This document shows, piece after piece, positions 35,649-47,600 of a stretch of DNA of 64,000 nucleotides. Under the pieces are notes generated by a model that saw nothing but the letters and a program-made list of their open reading frames with translations, made no database searches and was not told where the DNA came from. Location: assembly GCF_001949145.1 (NCBI RefSeq), contig NW_019091617.1, positions 216,972-280,971 on the forward strand, in the 5' to 3' direction. The first letter of the stretch is position 1. Every line of letters begins with the position of its first letter. The DNA comes from Acanthaster planci. Taxonomy: Eukaryota > Echinodermata > Asteroidea > Valvatida > Acanthasteridae. A program made the position numbers and the translations under genes.

Positions 35649-38600
35649 GTGAGATTTTAAATAAAAAGGCTTACACTTCCAAAAGTGTGAAACAGGTGAA
35701 CACGTTTGTAAATGGATTTAAACACATCCCTGAAAATAATTTGCATGTTCATTTTTATTTTTATGAAATAGAAATAAAGTTTATGACAAGTTCAAGCATG
35801 AACAAAAGGTCTGTTTCCTTATAAACCAGTAATATAAATCAGTAACGTATCCCTCGAAAGAATCATTCGCACATATCAAATCATTAACGTACAATTGTTG
35901 TATATTTTTATCAATATACGTCAAAATTCTACCCCAACAACCTATCATTTTTAGAACACATTTCTCTTGTTTAAATCAGGGAATCTTTTAGATTTGTTGT
36001 TTCAAATTGGATGTAAACTTGTCTTATTATTACTTTCTTATTTTGTGTGTATTAGTGCCACCAAGTTCTATCACAGTCACCTATGATTATGTGCAATACA
36101 ACGACGGAGCTGTCTTCTCCGTGGTTACTGGGAATGATCGTCACTTCACCTGCTCCACACCAGGTGTTAAACCTGCAGCTACCTTTAGCTTCAAGTTGTT
36201 GAATGTGAACACGACAGAGGAGCTTCAAGGGACTGTACTGAATTCTTCAAACGTTCAGGACAACAGATTGGTGGACAGCTCATTTTTTACCACTGTCGAT
36301 GTCACCGACATTCCAGCAACACTGCAGCTGTCGTGTGATGCAAATAATAAACCAGATGGGTTGAATGAGGCAGGGATTGGAGCCATTGTCACGATTGAGG
36401 TTAAAGGTAGGTATGCTTACAGAGACGTTGCATGAATTGTGGAAAATGTTCCCTTCCAATGCACGTAGGCCCTATGGTGTTTACAAAACTTTGTTTTATG
36501 ATAATACAGCGCAGTATTTCCACAGACACAACAAACCAAATGTTACTTCAGTATTTTACACGAAAATAACAAAATGAAGTATTTCTTGCTGAAAGCGAAT
36601 AGATGCAATGAGGCATTAATTCAGGCAGACTCTTTGCAATACGATATATACACAAGGGAATTGAGGCCAAATGTTGCAGAGCATGCGATCAAAGGCTTGA
36701 GCCATCATGATACAGCTAAAGTGCAAAGAGCCGTGTGGTGCGTCTGCTTATCTTTGCTTTATTCCATCTTACTAAATTTTTCATGAGGCCTATCAACATG
36801 TTTCTCCTAACTAGAACTTGCAACTAGAACCTCCGTAACCATTTTAGAGTTTGCAATCGTTTTCAGGTTCGACTAAGAGGTCAACCTTTAGTTGAGCTCT
36901 TGTTTTCGATTCAGTCACAAGTAAAACTGTTTGAACAAATCAAGCCTACAATTCCAGAAAGCTATGAGATAATCGATACATTTATGAAGTAACAAACATT
37001 TTACTTTGCAGGCATACAGCAGACATTAGCATTTCAATAATATATGTACGTAAGAAATCAACCAAAGGTCCTTTATTCAAACTGACTCATCTTGAACAGA
37101 AACTTTCCCAAATGGAGATAAAATGCTTGCTATAAAAAAAAACAACGTCGGTTACGGTTGTTGGGGTTCATTTTGCAAGGAGTACGTTTTCCTTACACAA
37201 AATAATGCATTGCTTTCGAACATGTATTTCAGTTCCACCAAAGACGTCACAAATTGCAATATCTGATGCCGATGGTCAGGATCTCGTCGATGGAACAGCA
37301 ATTGTTGAGCAAGGGAGGGGGCACATGTTTACGTGTGTAGTTCAAGGGTCCCGACCCGCTGCCGAAGTCAGGTGGTTCCTTGGTGGGGTACCGCAACTCT
37401 TAGAGGTTGAAAGTAGTGTCGATCGAAATGCCAGTAATGACTTGTATGACACCAGCAGCAACTGGACATTCATCCCTACCAGAAACCAACATGGGTTGGA
37501 GGTAAGGTGCGAAGCAAGCACAGCCGATTCGGTGGATCCACTGCCACACACCGTGATCAAGTTGGACGTCTACGGTATGGTTTGTGCTTTTGTTTTCTTG
37601 GCACCTGCTTGTGCTTTTGTTTTCTTGCTTGTCTCAAAGAATGCATCTCTGAAACCTGTATTTATGCATTGTGTGGCTCTCTGATTCATGGCCAACCACA
37701 TTATGTACAGATTATATTCTTGTTTCACAGCAAAATGTCCAAAGCTTCCAATCCTATTTTATGTCATCCCTTGAGTTTGTATGCCAAGCCATTCTGAAAA
37801 TTCAACAATAAAATTCGTCGCAAGCAGACAAATTGCAAACAGCTACAGCACGTATTTCCATCATTTACTTCGAACTTTGGAATATGTTTCTCCACCGAAT
37901 TCACCTTTAATCTCCAACCACTATCATGTATCGTGTATTAATATCACGCATAGTTAATGATTAATAAAGGTTTAAAGGTAAAAATTAGTGTTTAACGATT
38001 AGATATTCCACAGATTAGATTGACATCAGGACCAATAATTTCTTTTTGTTTATTTTTCAATCAGAAGACTTTGATTTTTTTTTTCAGGACCACCTGGGTT
38101 CCCCACAATAACAGGCGACAAGAACATGGTTGAAGATATGACAACTACATTAACATGCACGGCAGACGGTGGATATCCAGATGACTGGAACCTGGTCTGG
38201 TACAACAGAAATGCTGCCTTCAACATGAGCACGACCACAGTGTCGAATTCGACTAATGGTCGATTTATGTTTACCAGTGTGTTGCTGTTGACGCCCAATA
38301 GAGCTGACAACGAAATGAACATCACGTGTTTTGCGAAGAGAGGTTCATGGAGTGGTGATGAATCAAGTGTTTGGGGACCTGTCAATGTTCGATGTGAGTC
38401 ATGTGGTTGGGCAATTCAATGAAATTAAAAGACGAACAAAAATTATGCATGGACCAATTTCAAAGTACTGCAACAAACTGATTTTCAGCAAAATGTAGCG
38501 TCAATTTTCACAGACACAGAATGCATCATCACAAATGTGATTTTCAAAGTTAAAAGGCATTGAATTTTGATTTGTGGGCGACAAAAGTAGCACCAGTGAG

Positions 38601-41600
38601 AAGGCGCGGAACCAGGGATGATTCCATTTAGGTCAGACCAGGGATGTTTTTAGTGTCTTACTTTCGCTGACAAGCGGAAACCATGATGAAACATGACAAA
38701 CATTACTTTAGCTATGTTTTCTCCCCCCCCCCTTTTGGCCTTTTTCTTGTCTTGGGGTTTCCACCAACCCTACCCCCGTGATCGCACCTGCAAAGGTTTT
38801 TGTCACAAAGGTTGGTAAGATATTCCTTCCAAGCATAGCTGTATTCCATCTTAACCATATGATTTATCGATCACAGCCAAAAAGCTATGTATCTGCGAAT
38901 CATTTTCTCTCCTGTTTTCCAGTTTGTACATCCAACGTTCGTGTGACAGACTGTCCATTCGTAGCTGTAGCAGGATTAGATCTGACGCTCAGCTGTGTAT
39001 CTGAGACTAGTAACCCACCCACAACACTTGTCTGGTTAACAGACAATGACAGCAATCTCACAAGCCCTTCAAATCAATCGAATTACTCTGTTGGAGGATA
39101 TGGCGGAACAGTCACATTACAGACATACACGACAGGTATCCTGAGCGTAAGCAACAGTGGCGATGTGTTGCAGTGTTGTGCTACAAACTCTGCATTAGAC
39201 TACTGTTCTCAGAACGTCTGCGACTCGTGCGCCCTCAACGTTCAGTGTATGTAGTTGTTCAGTGTTTGTCCTGTAGTCAAAGTAATTGATGTCATTACCG
39301 TTCCCTGACAAGAAAATATTTTCAAAAATGTGGCGTGTATTCAATTTATGCTTCAGGCTTTGGGCAAGTATTGACTGCTCTGGAAAGGGAACCCTGAAAT
39401 GCTTACTGGTCTCTATATTTTCTTTTGTTTGTTTTTGTGTTTTCTCTTATTTCACAGTACCAGCCGCTCTGACGGTTACCAGTGAACCATGGGTTACAAT
39501 TAGAACCGATACAACACTTGCCTGCTTTGGTACTGAGATTGACTCCAGAACACTGAATTCCCTCACATGGCTACGGAGTCAAGTTAATAATTCAGATGTC
39601 CACAGTGCAACCCAGCTCGTAAAATACACGAGAGGAAATCTTGAGTTCGCTGATGGTATCGATAGCAACCATTATGAGTTTCAAACATCAAATGGCATCT
39701 TCACACTGACCATAAAGTCCGTGTCCCTGGAGGACGATGGTAAATATTGGTGTGACATCATCGAGTCCCCTCCAAATCCTGCAACAGAGGATACAGCATA
39801 CGGTGTTCTCCGGACAAGAGGTAGTTACGTTTTGTGACAATGTGACTTTTTGAAATATGAAATATTCATATAAGTACCTTAACTAAACATAAGAACGACT
39901 GTGTTGTTAATGTTGGATACTTCCTCATACACATGTAACAAGTAGTCAGTGATTTGTGTATCTTACTCTCTTCCAAACACTTTTTTCATAATTAATTGCA
40001 GTTCCCCCCACTTGGGTTGAAATCACATATGACGGTGTTACGTACAGCGCCCTGGACACCGTCTCCGTTGTAGCTGGAACAAACCATATGTTCTCCTGTT
40101 GGGTTCCTGGTGTCAAACCAGAGGCCAACATCACTTTGACTCTCAGTGAAGGCAACAAAACCAAACAGCTTCTCGGGAACCAAACATACCGTCCAAACAG
40201 TGATGACAGTAGGCTGATGGATAGCTGTAACACGGTGTATATGTCCATTGCACAGAGCCCGGCTAAATCCCAATTGACATGCAGTGCTACTAACACACAA
40301 GATGGATCAACGAATCCTGACGTTTATGTCATTGTCAAACTCTCAATCAAAGGTATTTTGCCTTTGATTTTAAAAAGTTTAAAATTAATTATGTATTATG
40401 AATCGCCCGCTCCGTTGAAAGTTTTGGAGAGGTCATTCATAATTATGTCAATAAATCAAGCAAGGTACCACTTCACTAGTAGTTTAAAAGATGACAAGAA
40501 GTTTCCCAAAATCAACGGAAATTTGGTTATTTAAAACGTCTAAGTGAGGTCATTACCAGCCCATGACTTAAATTCTATTTCTGATGTCAAGTCTACTCAA
40601 CAAACTAGTATTATTACATACATTTCGGCCCAACAAAGAAGACATAGGAAGAATAAACTCGACGATACAAGCAATAAAATGATATCAACATGAAATTTGT
40701 ATTAGAAGGGACTCAGTTATCTCGTTTGATTGAAGAGTGCATCTTTGTATCATAATGATCATTCACATTTAAATACGAATGCCTTGCTGTGTGCAACAGT
40801 TCCACCAGGATTTCCCATGCTGTATGATATCACCGGTCCACTTAACACGGGGACGACGGTGTTGGTAAACCAGGGTGAAACATTCAACTTTACGTGCGAA
40901 GTACTAGGTACCAGACCAGCTGCATCTCTTGACTGGTATCTAAATGGCGTCAGGCAACTTGCTACGAACCAAACTACGACCTTGGATGATGCCACTGAAC
41001 TATTTGATACTATGGGTGTTTGGACATTTATACCTGGGAGAGCAGATCACAAGCAGGAAGTAAAGTGTGAAGGGACGACAGCAGAATCACAAGTACCATT
41101 TCCAGCTGCAGTTGTCACCCTGGATGTCTATGGTATGATTGCATCTCAAGCAACAATATCAAACAAACTATATGCTTGAACTTGATAAGGGTGAAGGAAA
41201 GTTACGTTTAATGATGTTTTTGCTCCGTACAAAACAACATCGTATATACATCCCGTTAGTTTCAGATGTCATCTTTGTAAAGTTAAAAGAAAATTAAACA
41301 AGCATAACACAAATAAGCAAACAGGTAGACTCCTTTTGGGTGACCAATTACGTTTAGCAAATCACATTGTATTACTCCGGTCTTTTGGGTGGCCTACCTC
41401 ATACCCTAGAGGTGAAAAAAATTGTCACTGTATTGTGTGACTTATGCACGATGTTTCATTCTACGAGTGAAGTCGTAGGACTTTGAAAGGGAGATGCTTT
41501 CTTTAGTCTTTCCTTTTTAAACAAGTCAAGTCTAAATATCTTTCATGCTTACCATGAGCCTCCAGATAATTAATTATATCACTTAACAGATAAAATGAAC

Positions 41601-44600
41601 ACATTTTTTTCTTTGCCTTGACCTTAGGGCCGCCAGACTCACCGACGATAACTGGCAACACACCGCTGATCGAGGGAGTCAACACCCTTCTGACATGCTC
41701 AGCTGACATGGGGTATCCTAATGATTGGATTTTGGTGTGGTACACGGGTGAAATACTTCAAAATAATACCATTACCGTGGCAACATCTTCAAGTGATCGC
41801 TACAAGTTTCAGAGTACATTGGATTTTACACCAGAGAGAGATCTCAATGGCAAGTCCATCAAGTGTTCAGCCAAAAGAGGATCACTGACCACTGGTCCAG
41901 ATGGTGGCATAGGTCCAGTAGCGGTTCAGTGTAAGCGATGATTTGAATTATTCCGTATTAGTTTGTGTCAAACAAGCTCGTAGACACTGGTATTTTGGCC
42001 TTTGCCGTGGAACTTGTGAGATACAGCAGTTACTCTAACTTTACCAAACAATTGCTAATGAGTTCAGTGCTTTTGCTTGATTTCAGTTTGTGCTTGGACT
42101 GTGAGTATCGTTAAATATCCCCTCGCAGTGTTAGAAGGCAGTGCAGCGTCGCTTACCTGTACTTCGGAAAGTAGCAATCCAGCTGCTACACTGATATGGT
42201 CAAAGGATGGTATTACCCTGCCAACCTTCACCGATCACGTGGTGACCGACGGTGAGTATGGTGGCAAGGTGACATCGCTTACCATCAACATTGAGGCTCT
42301 GACAAGACAAAACAACGGGGAAGTGTTACAATGCTGTATCAACTCATACGAGTTGGCTTGCCCAGACACTGTATGCGCGAACTACACACTGAATGTCCTT
42401 TGTGAGTACATTTGTCAATCTTTTCGTTTTACTTCATTCAAGCCAATGTTTTGTCAGCCCTCACTCGATCAATGCTTAACAACACCGGTTCAGGCGCGGT
42501 CAAGTTGCCTTTAAGTAAATAAAACCCATCACCGTTTGAGCGGCGAATGAATTGCTTCAATAGCTCTTTACTCAAAATGAAATTTTCTTTACAGTATTAT
42601 TTTGTAATACCTCTGGAATTCAACCTGTCAACTTGTAATAGATTCTTCTGACGGTAATTTATCCTTTCTCCAAGGGTCCAGCTTTTGTATATATATAATG
42701 CATTAAGCAACTTCAATCTAACCTCATCAGATGTTTAAATCCCTCAGATGTCCCAATGTTCATCTTGCCCGTAATGCCTTCTAGTCAAACCGTCAACGAA
42801 GGTGACAACATGACCCTTACATGTATTGCAGACGCTAACCCGAAGCCCAACGGCTTCATTATCTGGGAGAAGTTTAAAGATGGAAAATGGACGCAGGTAG
42901 ACGTTGAAGATGGAGAAACCGCTGACGGCTGTAGTAACCTGAATTTGAATGTCATAGCACGACACCAAGCTGGACGATACAGATGTAAAGCAGACAATGG
43001 TTTGCATCAGGACGAATACAGGAAATACTCATCGTCAATGACTGTCATTGTTTACTGTGAGTTTACTTTTATAGTGTTGGTACTGACTTTTGAAGACACG
43101 ATTTCCTTTACTTAAACAAAAGGAAATGCATATTTATAAACGGCATCCAAAGTTGAATGACCTCAATTTTATTTTAATGAGTTCTATTCCGTTTTCGAAG
43201 CTGTAGTAAAACCAATGATAATGTAGATTTTGGTAAAGCTAAACATTAATCCGTATAGGAAAAGAGTTTAGAGATCAAGTCCAGCAATTTAGTTTAATTT
43301 TTTTTTCTATTGAAATTGTTTTTGCAATAATAATAACAACACTTAGTATATCACTTCCACTTAATCTACAGACGAGGCCCGTATCTCAATGAAGACACCC
43401 AATCACCTGGTTATCAAAAACGGAACAGACGCCGTGATGTCGTGTACAGCATCAGGCAATCCTGCACCTACCATAGAGTGGTTTAGTCCAAGTAATGCAT
43501 CGATAACCAATGGCACTGATCTGAAGAAGTTCCTGCTGGAATCTTCCACTAGCGCCGGGAATCAGCTAGGCGGTTTTGAGGTTTCCAGTGTTTTGACGAT
43601 CATAGCACTGATTCATCAATTTGACTATGGAACGTACACCTGTACAACCTCGAACGGAGTTGGGCAAGATGATTCGCTGAAATTGACCATCACTGACACG
43701 AGTAAGAAACCAGAACAAATTTTGCAATTGATGACATCTGGTAATGATAACTTACCTAACTTTTACATTTCTTATCAATTCCTAATATAGTCATATATTT
43801 GAGTCTTCATTAAACGTTTGCTAGAAAGATTAGCACTTGTGAGGTAATCTGACAAGTTGACCGTTTGTGACAAGAAAATAATAAGTAATAAGATTACCAA
43901 ATAAGATTCTGATTACAGTAGAGCTATTACATTGAAAGTGCTTTCCAAAAGCATCGTTTACACCCGAAAGTTGCAAGCACCTACATAGGCAGTTGGTTTT
44001 CTATGAACAATTTAGGAATACCTGACAAGCCAACCAATGTCGAGGTAGTTGGTAGAACCTCAAGCTCCCTAGTTATCAGATGGAGGCCGGCCTATGATGG
44101 AGGGGAAGATCAGACGTTCCTTATCACTCATATAAAGACATCTGAGTCTCCATTCTTGGAGGTATACAGTGGACAGGTGGATGGAGACCGGAGTTCCTTC
44201 ACCATTGTAGGGCTGGAATCGTCTACTGAGTATGAAATCAGAGTCTACGGTGAAAATTCAGTTGGTAGGAATGAAGACTACGGACATACAACAGGAAACA
44301 CATTGAGTAAGTGAAAAATACCGCGTCAAAGATCGAATGCTTAAACGGAAATAAGGACTTTAAATAGACAGATTTCAAATATAACATTCGAAAAACAACT
44401 TGTGTGCAGTTTTTGATAAATAATACGTATACAGTTGGAGTATAATCATTTTACTTTTTTTGTTTCAGAAATTATGGTTACCGAAATACCATCCACAGAA
44501 AAATCCTGTAAGTAGAGGGCATTTTTTTCTTTCAAGTCAGCAATGAAAACATTTCATTTTACCAATTCATCCATCATCTGTTTGAGAATTTTGATGTCAA

Positions 44601-47600
44601 ACGTGGAAAAGAACGTGTTGCCATTCTAGTAATGACTACAGTTTTTTGTGTAAAAGCAAAAAATGGCTGTCAACTTTATTAGCTTGAGCTGGGAATAATC
44701 TAAAGCGGTGATGCCGGCAAGAACCTTAAACATTCTTACGGCATTTCCAATTTCCATATTTTTTGAAACCTAAATCCATTTAACAGAACATTTCAGTTTC
44801 CTTCTTGTTTCCATTTTTAGCTAACGTCAACATTGGTGGTATAGCAGGTGGTGCTATCCTTTGCTTTGGTATTCTGGTGTTACTTTTTGTGCTCGAAATT
44901 TTTCTGAGACGAAGAACACTGAAGAAGCGAGCGGAAGGTACTTAGACATTTTAAACAGTTTAATTTGGTTCTTTTTAACTTTTTTAACTGCTTCTGTGCA
45001 GTCAGGTGGAACGAGGATGCAGCTAGTGGATCCACCTGGGTACTGATGCATGTCCCTTCTGGACACCTCAACATCAAGAAACAAAATGCTGCCATTCCTC
45101 TCTTGTTCCATGGTGAATTTGATGCTGCTGGATGATGGCAGCCTTGCCCGGAGGGTTTATTGCAAGCCCACCCACACCGACCGGTACCTCAATAGCGCCT
45201 CCTTCCACCACCCCAAGATCAAGTCACCGGCCAACAGAGCCCTCATTCGCCGAGCCTACAACATCTGCGACCAAGAGCACTTACACGAGAAACGCTACCA
45301 CATCTTCACGGCACTCCAACGCAACAGATGCCAGCCCAAGTAGATCAAGACTCAATACCCAAGATCAAGTACCCCCGGCCGTAGGGTCCCCTATACCCAA
45401 AGCCAACTAGATAAGGCCCCTAGTTCGCTCACTCACCCCTACCTCCCACCACATCCAACGAATCCTGAGCAAGCACAACATCAAGGTGTTCCACACAGCT
45501 CCCCTCAACATCCACGGGATGCTGGCTTCCTATAAGGACAGGCAAGATCCACACTGCCGACCAGGTGTGTTCAAGATCCCCTGCCAGTGTGGCAAAGTGT
45601 ACATCGGAGAGACTGGAAGGGACCTCCCTACCAGAATCAAGGAACACAAAGCCCATGGCAGGAAGGGGGACTATGAGAAATCAGCCATCATCAAGCATCC
45701 CCACGCCGAAGACCACACCATCAAGTGGGAAGAAGCCCACCTTGTCGCTAGCATCGAACAGTGGTACCCAAGACGCACTAGAGAAGCCTTGGAAATCTCC
45801 AAACACCCAACCGTGCCTCAAGACATCGGCTTCTCCATCAGCGACATCTGGCAGCCCCTGCTCACCTCCCGGTCCAATGGGTCCTCTATACCCTAGCCCC
45901 CCATGGGTCTCCTATACCCAGGCAACCTTCCCCCACCACAGCCCATGACCAACTGCCATGCATCAGTACCCAGGTAGATCCACCAGCTGCATCCTCATTC
46001 CACCTGACTACACAGTAGGATCCGTCACACTCCAGTACTCCCAATCAGCTTATAAGCCCCACTCTATATCGGCATCTCTTCAGTCTCCTGACGAAGGGCA
46101 GAGAATACTGTCCGAAACGTTGAGTTCCTCACGGTTCTTTTCAGAACGATACAGACTCAAAAAAAGGATCGTATCCTTGCATGGTGCTACCGCAAACTTT
46201 CCACTTTAGTTGTCTGTCACCATGAATAGCTTGAAATCCCATCAATCGTAACTTCTGCAAACATTTTTTGACAAGAATTATCCTGTTGTCTTATTTCAGA
46301 GAAGTTGGAAGCAGCGAAAAAATCATTAAACTGGTAAGACTCTGCAAGGGTAACTGAAAGCGTTGAAGAGAGTCGCATTTACTCAGCCAATCTGTGCTGG
46401 GTGGTTCCGTGCTTTTGTTTGTTAGTCATTACCTCTTTCATCGACTAATTTTTATATGAAGCAGACAATTATTCCAGAGCTAAATGATTTTTGTTAATTC
46501 CCTTTCTGTACTCAAAGCAAACAGCTAACCCAGGAGACTGCTTTCACTTACGTTGAAGCAAATGTTATAAATGTTCTGATTAAATGCAGAATGCTTGTTA
46601 GATTATTATAACAATTTTTGTTTTTATCTTGGACAGTGGCTATGAGATCCCCAGGAAGACATTAGAGGAAACTTCTTACAATATAATTGAAGGTGAGCAG
46701 AGTCTTCAAGAACTGACTATGTGTTTCATTTGAGATAAAAGATAAAACTGTTTCGTGTAAGTGAATGAATGGGTCCAATGCACTATTGTTAGAAACCACG
46801 TTCAGCCATTCCAACAAGGAGCAAGAGAGTTCCATCAACAGTGATACCTCAGAGTGGGAAGACGATTTTCAACTTGATGATCAATCGACGGGTAGCAAAG
46901 ACGATGACAACCTTCCGCCCAAACAAAATCATTCAGACGGACCCAGTGTGTACCAAGATATCTCAGGTAACATAGTAAACATTGGTAAAATACGTTAATG
47001 AAACACGTACTTCAACACTACAAGTGATGATGGAATCAATCAACTTTGTAAAACATTGGTGGATTAGACCGAATCAGTGCATGATTACATATACCATTGT
47101 CATCTAGATCAATTTGTATCGAAGGAATTCCTATGCGAATGCTTTCGACAAACATAAGGTACTATTGAAAATTATTCGTTTTAAATCACTAAAACTTTCA
47201 TTGTCATTTGTCAAAGGTCTAATTGACAAAAAATCGGGAGTCAAGGAAAAAATTATTAAAAAGACTTACCGTTTTGAAAAAAATACTTCTAAGGTGTATT
47301 TTTATTGTTTCAGAATTTCGCAAGCTACCGTCTAATGGGTGAGTTTTTCATGTGAAAGCCTCTCAGGAAGCCGTTACTTCGATTTAAAATGAGAGAGTTG
47401 GACGTTTTATTTTTGATCATTGTTGACAGAAAATGAAGGGACTTAATCATTTCATCATTGTTATTTGCATCAGTAGTTCTCTTGTCAAAGGCGTAACCAG
47501 AGTTGTGAGCGGGCTGACAAGTAGTGTTTGTGGATTAGTAGCCTTATGGAACATACGTCCTTACATATTACGTTGCTGAAACTTAAATATTGATGTGACA

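Noticed and set aside
44975-46260. Target-site duplication for the large Penelope-like element (taactgcttctg versus taacttctgca)
   Set aside because: Only an imperfect match, with indels; not reliable enough to define the boundaries.
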